Assembly: GCA_038503035.1 (NCBI GenBank)
Contig: JAVSML010020812.1
Span: 193,514 to 257,513 of the forward strand
Origin: Crocodylus rhombifer
Taxonomy: Eukaryota > Chordata > Crocodylia > Crocodylidae
Length of the DNA stretch: 64,000 bases
Direction of reading: 5' to 3'
A program made the translations under genes and the position numbers. Of this stretch, positions 34,376 to 44,662 are shown in pieces. The notes under the pieces were generated by a model. That model made no database searches. It was not told the DNA's origin and was given only the letters and a program-made list of their open reading frames with translations. How positions within the stretch are numbered: position 1 is the first letter of the stretch; the number at the start of each line of letters is the position of its first letter.

Positions 34376-35941
34376 GTGGGGAGCCAGAGGAAAAGCAAGG
34401 GCAATGTTGGACCCCTGCTAAACCAGATGGGGCAACTGACAACTGACGCCCAGGAAAAAGCCAACCTATTAAATAGGCACTTTGCGTCAGTCTTTCATCA
34501 GTCACATGGGATGCCCATGCCTGCTATGGGACAGGGAAATCTGGGTGAGGGGGATCCCCTACCCTCCATCAATGCTGACCTCGTGAAGGAATACCTTGAG
34601 AAGCTGGATACCTTCAAGTCAGCCGGCCCTGACAACCTGCACCCCAGGGTACTCAAGGAGCTGGTAAGCATCATAGCCCAGCCCCTGGCACGGATCCCTG
34701 AAAACTCCTGGCGCTCTGGTGTAGTGCCTGAAGACTGGAAGAAGGCCAATGTGGTGCCGATCTTCAAGAAAGGGAGGAGAGTGGATCCGGCTAACTACAG
34801 GCCCATTAGCCTGACTTCTATCCTGGGGAAGATCTTAGAAAAGTTTATTACGGAGGCCATCCTTGAGGGACTGGCCCAGGCTAACATTCTAAGGGACAGC
34901 CAGCACGGGTTTGTTGCGGGTAGGTCTTGTTTGACCAATCTCATTTCCTTCTATGACCAGGTGACCTATCACCTGGACAAGGGAGAAGAGATTGATGTCA
35001 TATATCTTGACTTCAAAAAAGCTTTTGATCTGGTATCCCATGATCACCTCTTGGCCAAACTGCCCAGTTGTGGCCTTGGCTCCACCACGATCCGCTGGCT
35101 GGGAAATTGGCTTCGTGGTCAGACCCAGAGGGTTGTGATTGATGGCGGTCAATCATCATGGTGCCCTGTAACCAGTGGGGTCCCTCAAGGCTCTGTCCTG
35201 GGACCCATACTGTTCAACATCTTCATTAACGATGTGGACATTGGAGTTAGGAGTGGACTGGCCAAGTTCGCTGATGACACGAAACTTTGGGGCAAAGCAT
35301 CCATGCCAGAAGATAGGCGGGTGATCCAGGCTGACCTGGACAAGCTCAGCAAATGGGCAGACGAGAACCTCATGGTGTTTAACACTGAAAAATGCAAGGT
35401 TCTCCACCTTGGGAGGAAAAACCTGCAACACCCTTATAGGCTCGGCAGTGCTACGTTGGTTAGCACTACAGAAGAAAAAGACTTGGGGGTCATCATTGAC
35501 CACAAGATGAACATGAGCCTCCAATGCGATGCGGCGTGCATCCATAGATGCTTCTCGAGCAAATCCCGGGACGTCATTCTCCCCTTGTACTCGGCCTTGG
35601 TGAGGCTGCAGCTGGAGTACTGCGTCCAGTTTTGGGCTCCACAATTCAAAAAGGATGTGGAGAAGCTTGAGAGAGTCCAGAGGAGAGCCACGCGCATGAT
35701 CAGAGGTCAGGAAAACAGATCTTACGATGACAGGCTGAGAGCCACGGGACTCTTTAGCCTGGAAAAGCGCAGGCTCAGGGGTGATCTGATGGCCACCTAT
35801 AAGTTTATCAGGGGTGACCACCAGGATCTGGGGGAACAGCTGTTCACCAGAGCGCCCCAAGGGATGACGAGGTCAAATGGTCACAAACTCCTGCAAGACC
35901 GTTTCAGGCTGGACATAAGGAAGAATTTCTTTACTGTCTGA
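34376..35941 (+). CDS. CR1 reverse transcriptase, long open frame (inner element)
   Basis: A 521-codon open frame covering the linker (NVGPLLNQMGQLTTDAQEKA), RT fingers (NYRPISLTS), the VPQGSVLGP block, the catalytic FADDTK and the C-terminal [12 protein letters not shown]. It copies element RNA at the target site in active relatives. The stop at 35939-35941 interrupts the normal continuation, which resumes in frame as APKVWNSLPAEVV. With the upstream frameshifts the element cannot make a full ORF2 protein. Confidence 0.88.
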   Translation: MGSQRKSKGNVGPLLNQMGQLTTDAQEKANLLNRHFASVFHQSHGMPMPAMGQGNLGEGDPLPSINADLVKEYLEKLDTFKSAGPDNLHPRVLKELVSIIAQPLARIPENSWRSGVVPEDWKKANVVPIFKKGRRVDPANYRPISLTSILGKILEKFITEAILEGLAQANILRDSQHGFVAGRSCLTNLISFYDQVTYHLDKGEEIDVIYLDFKKAFDLVSHDHLLAKLPSCGLGSTTIRWLGNWLRGQTQRVVIDGGQSSWCPVTSGVPQGSVLGPILFNIFINDVDIGVRSGLAKFADDTKLWGKASMPEDRRVIQADLDKLSKWADENLMVFNTEKCKVLHLGRKNLQHPYRLGSATLVSTTEEKDLGVIIDHKMNMSLQCDAACIHRCFSSKSRDVILPLYSALVRLQLEYCVQFWAPQFKKDVEKLERVQRRATRMIRGQENRSYDDRLRATGLFSLEKRRLRGDLMATYKFIRGDHQDLGEQLFTRAPQGMTRSNGHKLLQDRFRLDIRKNFFTV

Positions 35942-36575
35942 GCCCCCAAGGTCTGGAACAGTCTGCCAGCGGAGGTGGTTCAAGCACCTACATTGAACAC
36001 CTTCAAAAGTAAATTGGATGCTTATCTTGCTGGGATCCTATGACCCCAGCTGACTTCCTGCCCTTTGGGCAGGGGGCTGGACTCGATGATCTCCCGAGGT
36101 CCCTTCCAGCCCTAATGTCTATGAAATCTATGAGTCTGTCTTGCATCATGGTGGGGAAGTCCCGGTCCCTGCCCAAGAAAACAGAGGTGAAGAACTGGTT
36201 AAAGAGGTCTGCTTTCTCCTCTGGTGCAACCACCAGATTACACAGAGGATCTTGAACATTTCCGGTGCTTTCTTCATCCTCCCTATATATTTGAAAAAAG
36301 ACTTTTTATTATCTTTGATCTTGGATGCTAGTCCTAGCTCTATGTCCACCTTAGCTTTCCTGACAGCCCCCTTACAGGCCCGAGCAGAGCAGGTATACTC
36401 CTCTTTGGAGATAGCACCCCCCTTCCACTGGTTGTACACTGCCTTTTTGACAATCAGGCATTCCCAGACACCCTTGGTGAGCCAGGGGGGCTTTCGGGCA
36501 CTCTTGCCCCCCTTGCTTCTTGTTGGGATGGTCACTCATTGGGCCCTGAGTATCGTCTCCTTAAGGAATGACCAC

Positions 36576-37382
36576 TCATCTTGGGCACTGAGCTCCCCTG
36601 CTCTTGAGACCCCCCAGCACCTCTCCCACTAATCTCCGCAACTCGTTGAAGTTGGCCCTCTTGAAGTCTAGGGCTACCGCCTTGCTGCAGGCCCTTGACA
36701 CCCTGCGCTGGATGGCGAATTCCGGCAAGTGATGATCGCTATCGCCCAGGTGGTCAAGGACCTGGAGGCCCCTTACCAGGTCGTCGCCTGTGGCCAGGGC
36801 CAGGTCCAACAGGGCATTTCCTCTGGTGGGACTGTGCACCTCCTGAATTAAGTGGAGGTCCTGTATCTCGGTCAGGAACCTCCTGGAATGGTCCGACTTG
36901 GCTGAGTGTTCCTCCCAGCAGGTGTCCATGTAATTTAAATCACCCATGACAACTACATCCCTTGCCTTAAGTGCCTCTACAAGCCGGCCCAGAAATTCCC
37001 AGCCCAGCTCCTCCCCTTGGTTGGGGGGTCTGTAGTAGACCCCCACCGTTAGATCCCTCTCCCCACAGCCCCCTTGTATCTTGACCCAGAGCACTTCCGC
37101 TTGCCCCTCCTCCAATCCCAGTCTGCTGGCAGAGGATGTGTATTGCTCCTTGACATAGAGCGCCACACCCCCACCTTTCCTTCCTTCTCTATCCCGCCTG
37201 TAAAGTCTATAGCCCCTAATGCTAACTGCCCAGTCGTGGGATGAATCCCACCACGTTTCTGTAAGCCCTATTATGTCTGGGTCTGAACTGGCTATTCTGA
37301 GGGCGAGTTCCTCCTGTTTGTTCCCCATGCTACGAGCATTGGTATATAGGCATTTAAGGCCTTGCCTAGCTGTATGTGCCAC
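36576..37382 (-). CDS. CR1 ORF2 endonuclease region (outer element)
   Basis: An open stretch of about 268 codons encoding the APE-type endonuclease that nicks target DNA. It begins near LKCLYTNARSMGNKQEEL and has ITETWWD-like (LTETWWDSSHDW), VYYRPP, GDLNY and LGDSDH blocks, the expected active-site regions. The frame then breaks before the linker to RT. It is part of a dead LINE, not a host gene. Confidence 0.85.
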   Translation of the reverse strand: MAHTARQGLKCLYTNARSMGNKQEELALRIASSDPDIIGLTETWWDSSHDWAVSIRGYRLYRRDREGRKGGGVALYVKEQYTSSASRLGLEEGQAEVLWVKIQGGCGERDLTVGVYYRPPNQGEELGWEFLGRLVEALKARDVVVMGDLNYMDTCWEEHSAKSDHSRRFLTEIQDLHLIQEVHSPTRGNALLDLALATGDDLVRGLQVLDHLGDSDHHLPEFAIQRRVSRACSKAVALDFKRANFNELRRLVGEVLGGLKSRGAQCPR

Positions 37383-38074
37383 TCCCCCGATTTGGGAGAC
37401 TGTTTGGACCTCTGTTTCTTACCTGGGCACTCCTTGCATTTGTTGCCTGTCTTGTTCGGGTGGTGTCTCCTCGTCTTCCTGCAGCCCCCTCCCCTGGCGA
37501 GGCTAGTTTAAAGCTCGCCATATGAGATCAGCCAACCTGGAAGAGAAGACACGCTTGCCTTCAGGAGAGAGGTGACGCCCATCCCATCCCAGCAAGTCCC
37601 CTGCCTGAAAGCATGGGTCATTATCAAGGAACCCAAGGCCTGCCTGGTGGCACCAACTACATAAGCACCGGTTGACCTTGCCAATTCAGGCCTCGTGTCG
37701 CTGTCCCTGCCTACTCACCGGAAGAAGAGAGGAGAATATCACCTGTGCTCCCATCTCCTTAAGCTTGTCCCCCAGAGCCTTGAAATCCTTCATACTGCAG
37801 TCAGGGTTGCCCCTGGCCGTGTCATTCCTCCCCACGTGGATGATAACCGTGGGGTACTGGTCTGCAGGTCGGATGTAGGCCGGGATCCTCTCCGTGATGT
37901 TCTTAACCCGAGCCCCAGGCATGAAGCAGATCTCTCGCATCATGGGGTCAGGCCGGCAGATGGGACCTTCCGGTCCTCGTAGGATGGAGTCTCCGATGAA
38001 GGACCCGGCGTTTCTTCCTGCTGGTGTTCACTCTCTGCCCATTCTTTGTCACGTGGGGAGTGGCATTGTCACTT

Positions 38075-38140
38075 CTGTTCCTCTAGGAACTGGTGGAGTT
38101 GCTCAAATTCTCTGTTCAGCCTCTCTGCAGCTGCCTTTTC
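38075..38140 (-). pseudogene. Gene B exon 3, 5' part
   Basis: Acceptor CCTTTCCAG then 22 codons, [22 protein letters not shown] split here as EKAAAERLN and the [11 protein letters not shown] stretch. This is the start of the TRIM coiled-coil exon. It stops abruptly where the CR1 sequence begins. Confidence 0.85.
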
Positions 38141-38702
38141 CTGGAAAGGATAAATATAAGCTGAGGGAAGAGACATGTCAGAAATACAGTTATCATCACA
38201 GGGATTTTCAGTCAGTGCCGCATTTATGCTATAGGCCTGGGTGCAACTTCCAGACTATCAACTCAGCATCTTCTTGTTCTCATTTATCCTCTTAGATCCA
38301 TCCCTGTGATAGCATGGACTGGCTAGCCCTTGGCAGCATAAGACTTAAAGAGAATTGGTGGGCTGGGATGACCCCACTCCAGTATGCTTGCAGTCAGTGC
38401 CAGGCTGGGAGGAGTGCTATTAAAGTGGGGAATCAGGCTCAGAGAGGCCTCTCAGTGCAGACGGTCCCTGGTTTCAGGTCAGATGTCCTCTAAGGACTGA
38501 ACACTGTGGATTCCCAGACAAGTATGGGTGCCTGGGTAGATTGCAGCATGGGGATCAGGTAGCTGCCCTGGTGGCCCATTAAACTGCCCGGTGAGGCTGT
38601 ACATGTTATGGCATTTAAGGTGTTTTTCAAGCCCTCACCTAGTGGAGTCCTCCCTTGAGGGCTTTGCTTACAGGTATGCAGGGAGCCTAGGACAACGTAG
38701 GG

Positions 38703-40174
38703 CAGTGGTGCCCAACGTTATTGTCCTGTGGGCTAGATGGGCAGTGTCAGGTCCCCCCACAGGCTGGATTGGGCCAGTGGGCCAGATCCACCATGTGGGG
38801 TGGTATAGCAGGACTGGGCCCTAGGGGCAGTCACGGTGCCCCTTCATGGCCATGTGGCTCCTGTCCCACTCCAGCCCCTGGGGTACCCTCCCCTTTCCAT
38901 TGCCTGCTGCACTGTGTTGAAATTATTTTTTTGTGTGAAAAAGGAGGCTGCCCAGGGTCCCAGAGCAGGTCCTAGCCTGTTTTTGGCCATTGGGTCCCTC
39001 CTGTATCCAGCTGACCCCAGGTCCTATCCTTCAAGCCCTAAGTGGGGCCCTCCTGGCCCCATCTGTGCCCCAGGGCACCAATTGCCTTAAGGACTATCTG
39101 TGGCCTCTTTCTGCCCCTATAGCCATGTCCATGCCTCACAGGTGATGCTTGAAGTATGTCCCCTGGATCCTCCAGCCCATTTGTCATACTTCTGTCAGTC
39201 TGCTGGATCTCTGGCCCTGGTAAGGCTCTCTATTTTCTCTGGGATCCTGGCCCTAATCCCTTTCCAGGCTTAGGATCCCTTGAATTAAGCCTGCTCTGAT
39301 CCAAGCCTTATGCTTTCTGGGCCCCTGGCCCTCGCACAGGCTATAGCCCTTTCCCAGCCTTCAGGGTCCCTGGCCCCAGGCTGGACTGCTTCTGCTATAC
39401 TAGTTCCAGTCCTTGGGGTCCCAGCCCCATGCCGAACTGCAGCCACTGGCCATGGCTCTCCCAGCCTCAGCCTGCACCAGGCCTGCTGCCTGCTGGGTCC
39501 CTGACTGCAGGCTAGACTGCCTGACCCTGGCTTTAGCTCCTTCAGCCTTGGCCTAATGCCGCACACCAGCCCCAGTCCTCCTCTGGGTCCCTGACCCCCG
39601 GCTAAGCTGCCAACTTCTGAGTGCCCTGCCAGGTACCCCTGAGTGGGGTCTCCACACCTCCCCTGTAGCCACAACCTGTTTCTCTGGTTTTTAATTGCAG
39701 TTCTTGGGGACAGTGTGGGTGTCAGTCTGTCCCTCTCCTGCAGCCGTTCTGCTCAGAGGCTCCTCTACCCGCTACATGCAGGGCCAGACTGACCACCTGC
39801 TCTTTGGAAGCACATAAGACCAGTGCCCATGTCCCAATCCTTCCAGTCAAATGGGTTTCCATTTTGGGCCTTATGATGACCAGCCTGCCTTTCCTTGCTG
39901 CGGAAGAGCCCAGCTGCTCGCAGCTTCCACCTCTGGGCTGTCTAGATGTCTGAGCCTTACCTGCTCATCTTTGAGGCTCCATGGGTTAGATCTGGCCTGC
40001 AGAGCCTTATCATCTGGCCTGCAGCGCTGCCCACAAGTCTTGGACTGGTTCTGCAGCACCCCAAGATTGGCCCTGAGCGCTGGCATGTGGAGCTAGCCTG
40101 CAGGCCCAACCTGGCCTTCAGAATGGCTCTGTGCCACTCATCTGGGCCACAGGGCCTGAGTTTTGATACTGCTG
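38703..40174. mobile_element. Possible hAT element carrying a CCTGG-rich tract
   Basis: The left end CAGTGGTGCCCAACG then CCTGTGGGC resembles hAT termini. An inverse-looking end (GGGCCACAGGGCC then ATACTGCTG) lies near 40174. Between them, 38.9-39.7 kb is a CTGGGTCCCTG-rich minisatellite-like tract. No target duplication was confirmed, so the pairing of the ends is tentative. Confidence 0.35.
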
Positions 40175-40796
40175 GTCCTGGTCCAAGTAATATAGGACTA
40201 ATTCTCCCATTAATTATCAAATCACTTGAGGTGAGCTTCAGAAATTCAGAGCTGCAAGGTATTTTCACTCAGCTATTTTTCTAGGTTTGCAGGTTCAGCC
40301 CTCCAAACATTACTGATATACTTGACTTTGCATAAATGAGCAGCACCACTCAGTTCAGTATCTACAAAATCAGGACTTTAGAGAGGTTCCAGGACATAAC
40401 CCTGACTACTCTATGAGAAATGTACTGTTGGCCTGACATTTTCCTTTTTAATGTACTTCACAGAGGAGATGCAGTACATTCTCAGTATCTATAGATTTCT
40501 AATAGGAAAGGGTTGTTTCATCTGACAGACAAAGGCGGAACAAAGCACAGTGACTGGAACTCCAAATTAGACAGAATCAGAGTTGGAAACAAGGTGAACA
40601 TTTTCATAACAAAGGAATTCCTCACTGGAATATCTTTCCTAGGAGTAACTGGATTCTCCATCGCCAGAATGCAGGAAAGACTCCTTCTATAGGACAGAAA
40701 CTCGCTCAACCTGAAATGATAGCCTGGTTGAGAGAAACCTAGGTGAAAGTCTATGGCCTGTGCTGCAGATAAGGTTGTACTCCTGGGTGGCTTCCT

Positions 40797-41170
40797 CAAC
40801 AGGAAGTGCTGTGATCCCAGGACTCCCTGCAGGTGAGGCAGATGCTTATTTGGTCTTTCTTACAGAAAAGTTTTAGGGCCTCCTCATGTTTTGTGCATAC
40901 CCGGTTTCCTGCAGCCGGATGTACGTTCAGCCTTTTCACTGTCTCCACCACATTCTTCAGCTGGCTGTTTGGCTTGAGGTTTCTCCAGGAAAAAGTCTTC
41001 CTGAATTGAGGGCAGGATAAGTTTCTGGTGGATCCTTCCCAGCACTGGGTGATGCAGGGCTGGCAAAAATTGTGTCCACAGGCTAGAGCTACTGAGTTGT
41101 TAACATACTCCAGGCAGATGGAGCAAGTAGCTTCATCCTGGAGACTTCTGAAAGGGCTCTCTGCAGCCAT
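40797..41170 (-). pseudogene. Gene B exon 1: RING with mutated last Cys, frameshifted B-box
   Basis: Starts [20 protein letters not shown]. The RING follows the family to CPQF, where Cys is expected. The B-box begins CTKHEEALKLFC and keeps several ligands, but the frame shifts near DHSTS: the adjacent frame then reads EEATQEY. The splice donor expected after this point is changed (CTTA instead of GTAA). Confidence 0.88.
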
Positions 41171-41206
41171 GGCCTCTGTGCAAGAAGTGTCACAAGTTAG
41201 ATGCAC

Positions 41207-41989
41207 TTTGTCCTTTGCAGTCTGAAGCTGCAGCTGTGATTGGTTGTTCCTCCTCTCTAAATTTCCTCTTTCTGTTTACTGAGTTGGAACCAATCGTACT
41301 ACAGATGCGGCTTCTGGGGCTCTACTAAAAATGTAACCCTTTGGAGTCAAAAAATACTTCAGACTAAATGTACCAGCAAAAGGAAGGGAGGGAGAGAAAC
41401 CCAGAGAAAAAAATCACTGCACAATCTGGAGAAGACAGTCAGAGCCTGATGTGCATTCAGATCACTCGCCTGAGTTCTGACCATGGGAAAGGCAGGCATT
41501 TTACAAAGCACCTCAGAGACTTAGGAGTACAGGCCTTATGGGGAAAGGCAGGGGAATTTGTTCTCTTCAATCACACAGGCCTTTCTGAAAATTTTCAACA
41601 AGATGCCTGAGTTTATAGCTTAGTGGTAAGGCAGTCTCTGATGAACAGATCTCGTCCCACCTGTTAGGTGTCTGTGTGATCCTCTATCACCATGCTTCAG
41701 TTCTTGAACAAGCATTAACATGCCTGCTTTTGTGGCAGGTCAGTGCCTCATCTTGAATCCCAAACAGCAGTGACCCCCTTTGCATTTACTGCTTTCCAGG
41801 GACTCAAGCAGGGTGGAACAGGATCACACATGGGCACCTAAGTCTGCTTAGGCACTTAATAGGTCTAATAGTGTAATTCCCTGAATTATCATTGAATTTC
41901 AAGGGGGTTGGGGTGTTTTTGGAAATCCTCCATCTTCCAGGCATCCATCCTGAGACAACAGGGCCCATGAAGACTTGCATTTGTTTGTT
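41207..41989. other. Upstream region of pseudogene B, nothing firm
   Basis: A short segment near 41612-41660 has an A-box-like TAGCTTAGTGGTAAGG, but no B-box or cloverleaf was found. No gene is supported. Confidence 0.35.
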
Positions 41990-42330
41990 TAGTGCATCAG
42001 GGCCCACAAAGACTTCATTGATGGCTACTGCCAGGGCCTTCTCCAGAAGAAGGAAGAAGAGAAGGAGACAGAGATGGTGGCCAATGAGAGGGCCGACCAA
42101 GACCCACCCAGAGCTACCTGGATGATGGTCACTTCACACTCCAAGAAACATAGGACCAGGGTTACTCCTCCCCTAGCCTCGCACAACAGGTATGCTCCCC
42201 TCCTCACGCAGAAAGAGGCTCCGATGGTGACACAGGAGGAGGAGGAAGGTAAGCAGTCTGCTGCCACCCCCAAGAGGAGGTGCCAGGTAGTAGTAGTGGG
42301 GGACTCCCTCCTGCAGGAGGCAGTTAATGC
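41990..42330 (+). mobile_element. CR1 ORF1 5' fragment (lacking its 3' part)
   Basis: Encodes a basic Gln/Glu-rich stretch followed by RRCQVVVVGDSLLQ, the first esterase block of CR1 ORF1 (compare the outer CR1 at 38 kb, GDSILRGPEG). The sequence leaves the CR1 pattern immediately afterwards. CR1 copies normally keep the 3' end, so this fragment is atypical. Confidence 0.65.
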
Positions 42331-43774
42331 AAATGAGTGGGATCCCATTGCAGTCAATGGGGTCAAATCCTCAGCTGGTAGAAATTAGCCATCAGACCTG
42401 GTCAGGTCAAAGTTTCAGCTGGCATAAACTGCCCGTTAAACTATGCTGCCAGTCCATCAGGTGATGTCAATCAGCCACATATTTATGAAGATGAGGCCAG
42501 GTCCTGTCTACTGTAAATACTTTCATGCTTCTGAAATCAATAGAACCAAGCTACAGTAAAACTGAGCCTGTGGCTCAACAAGCTTTACCTAGAGAAGTCA
42601 AACCATCATTGCTGCAAGACCTGCATCCCAGGGCTGGGCCTTTGCAAACTCCATGGGTAAATAATTCACAAATCAGCAACAGGGCTCTGGGATCATGTGT
42701 CAGTGCCCAGGGCTCTGGGGATCCCAGGAGCTAGAGAGGTAAGTGCTATGGGTGAGCGTACCATCAACATTACTACAGATCTGTTGTGAGGGATAGATTT
42801 TCTTCCAGGGGGGATTTGCCCCCCAAAAGATAAAACCACTATCTTTTACCAGTTAATCTAGGGGAGGGGTGGGGCGGGAAGCAAAACCAGCTCTGCTTTC
42901 CAGTTGGTTCATCTTTGGATCATGTACTAATAATTTTATAATTAATACTTTCCTCCCAAATCCCCCGCCCCTTCCACCTAACCCTGCAAGATTCAGCACA
43001 GCCAAATCTGCAACAGCAGATGATAGGAAACAGAGCTGTTCTCTCTAGTCTTAACAACAGAATGGACTGTTCCTCCCCTGTGAGGGGTGGGATGAGGGAG
43101 GGTTGTTGTGGGAACCTACCCTCACTGGGATGATTTCACTTGTTGCTTTCAAGTGAAGGGATTCACAGAGCTCCAAAGAGTTACCCCAACAGATGCAGTT
43201 AACTGCTTGCAGCTGGGAGGAGCCAACCCCTGCAATGGCCCCATCCCAACTCCCTGATGGGTCCCAGTGTTCAGCTATAAGGCTTTACTGTGCTCCATCC
43301 CTTATGTACTTGCATTGATGGCAATAAGACTATCTGTGCTTGCTCCTCGGGGTCATTCTTGACTGTGATGATGTAGTATGTCACTGTGGGAGCCCCATGG
43401 TGGCAAGGAGGGGGGAGAGAGGCTCTTTCCCTTTGGATCAGCACTGATCCCAGGCCCTGGTCTGGCACTGGGGATGCTGTGTTTGTGGCTGGACAATGAG
43501 GGTCTATAGGGGGAGTTCATCTCAGAGTCAGCACTGATTCCAGTGTCCCTGGGGCTTTCCATTGCAGGCTGTGTAGTAGGGGAAGCTCTCCTTTCATAAG
43601 CAGTGTAGACAGGTTAGGGAAATCCAGACCACCCATCCGGGGCTAAGGGATGCCATGCTGTAGGGGCTGGAGTCCCTTCATGTCAGTGCTGGACACAGAT
43701 CCCCGGTGCAGTGGCAGTGGTGCTGGGCTGTAAGGGTGGGATGGCAGCTCATAGATGGCGCTCTCATTGTGGGT
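42331..43774. other. Intergenic between B and D, nothing recognised
   Basis: No open frame with a domain, no CpG island and no defined repeat. Confidence 0.35.
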
Positions 43775-44030
43775 CAGTGCTAAACAAATTGTGGAGGGCA
43801 GGGAGCGGTGGGGGACACTGTGGCAGGGACCTGCACTGCACATTCACAGAACGAGGAGACACAGCTGGATGCACCAAAGAGATGACAGTCTAAGCAGCCA
43901 AATGGGAGGGGAGAAGCAGCGATGAAGTGACTCACTTCAGGGCACACCCCAAGCTGGTAGCAGAGAGACAACCCAGCTCTGACTTCCAATCCACTTCCCT
44001 AACCAATAGGCTGCTCTGCCTCCTTATACA
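43775..44030 (-). mobile_element. tRNA-derived SINE (MIR-like)
   Basis: On the minus strand a tRNA-like head (CCTATTGGTTAGGG, then GGGTTGTCTC at B-box spacing) is followed by GTGAGTCACTTC, like the conserved core of MIR-type SINEs. Diverged; ends approximate. Confidence 0.5.
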
Positions 44031-44625
44031 GTACTTGCCACATCTCCCACAGTGGGTGTTTGGGGTGAAATACAGCTCCAGGTCATGACTATAGAAACAG
44101 GCAGGTAGCAAAAGAATGACTTTGAGGTGGCTTGTCCTAAGAAACTACAAATGCAAATAAACTGATGGAGAGTTATGCCAGACACATAACCAGGACAAAC
44201 TAGATCGATGAGTCTCCTTTTAACTGATCCTTTCATCCATGTGGGCATTTCAATGACAGCTTCCTTTTCCTTCCCTTTGGAGGGCTCATGGGATCCCAGT
44301 TGCCTTGAGGAGAGTGTTTGATATCTCTTCACCAATATCACAGGCAGGATTGCAGCATGGGTGGATCAAAACTCTCTCAGCTGCACTATCAGGTCTCCTG
44401 CTGCAGTGAAGTGGCTAGAGGGAGTGCAGGTCTGATTCTGATCCAGGCTCTATCTGACTCATACCACTGGAATCGGCAGCCGTGACCTGTTCTGCTCTGT
44501 GCTCAGAGAACAAAAAAGCTTCAGGATGTGAGCTCTGACTCATTCAGTTGTAAGCTGGAGCAGGCATTTTTGCAGGAAGTGCAACGCCTCTGTGGTTAAG
44601 GGTCAGCTCATTTCAAGGAACCGGG

Positions 44626-44633
44626 AAGTGAAA
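44626..44633 (+). promoter_or_regulatory. IRF-type half site just upstream of gene D start
   Basis: AAGTGAAA matches the interferon-regulatory-factor core AANNGAAA and lies about 30 bases upstream of the ATG, next to AATCAAACT. Many TRIM genes are interferon-induced, but an eight-base match alone is weak, and the site may fall within the 5' untranslated region. Confidence 0.25.
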
Positions 44634-44662
44634 TCAAACTTTACTCCTGTCCTGGAAGAGCC

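Larger units (their letters stand above)
32672..36131 (+). mobile_element. CR1 LINE (inner), near full length, nested in the outer CR1
   Basis: Plus-strand element starting inside ORF1 and ending TGTCTATGAAATCTATGA. It encodes an esterase-like ORF1 C-terminus (32799-33152), an endonuclease (about 33300-34035) and reverse transcriptase (34376-35941). One-base deletions are inferred near 33380 and 34026, and a CGA-to-TGA change ends the RT frame at 35939-35941. The left boundary is judged by where the outer CR1 homology stops and is approximate. It belongs to a different subfamily from the outer copy, and to the same one as the fragment at 57851-58250. Confidence 0.9.
31043..38074 (-). mobile_element. 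CR1 LINE (outer), inserted in pseudogene B exon 3 and itself interrupted
   Basis: Minus-strand CR1 in two pieces: about 36132-38074 (5' side) and 31043 to about 32671 (3' side), separated by a plus-strand CR1. The 5' piece encodes the ORF1 esterase-like region (GDS block, then HVGRNDTA) at 37686-38000 and the endonuclease at 36576-37382. The 3' piece encodes the RT core with FADDTK at 31736-32173 and the ORF2 C-terminus at 31127-31513. The 3' end is two copies of ATTCTATGA. The endonuclease frame of 268 codons is still open, but the RT part is broken. Upstream ORF1 is truncated. Confidence 0.92.
26972..41170 (-). pseudogene. Gene B: decayed class IV TRIM pseudogene split by nested CR1 insertions
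   Basis: Pieces in order on the minus strand: RING/B-box exon 40797-41170, coiled-coil exon halves 38075-38140 and 30890-31037, microexon 30432-30454, linker 28909-29026, short linker 28221-28274 and PRY-SPRY 26972-27528. Exon 2 was not found. Lesions seen directly: the last RING Cys is Phe (CPQF); a frameshift and a lost donor at the B-box end; 7 kb of CR1 inside exon 3; TGA in the microexon; two extra A's and a lost acceptor in exon 5; a lost donor in exon 6; an in-frame TAG in PRY-SPRY. The ancestor resembled gene A in exon layout. No functional RING-to-SPRY protein is possible. A shorter transcript from some exons cannot be excluded. Confidence 0.9.

Noticed and set aside
35156..35860. 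234-codon minus-strand frame
   Set aside because: Antisense shadow of the CR1 reverse transcriptase.
41612..41690. Possible tRNA gene or SINE head (TAGCTTAGTGGTAAGG)
   Set aside because: An A-box-like word is present, but no B-box at the correct spacing and no cloverleaf pairing could be drawn.
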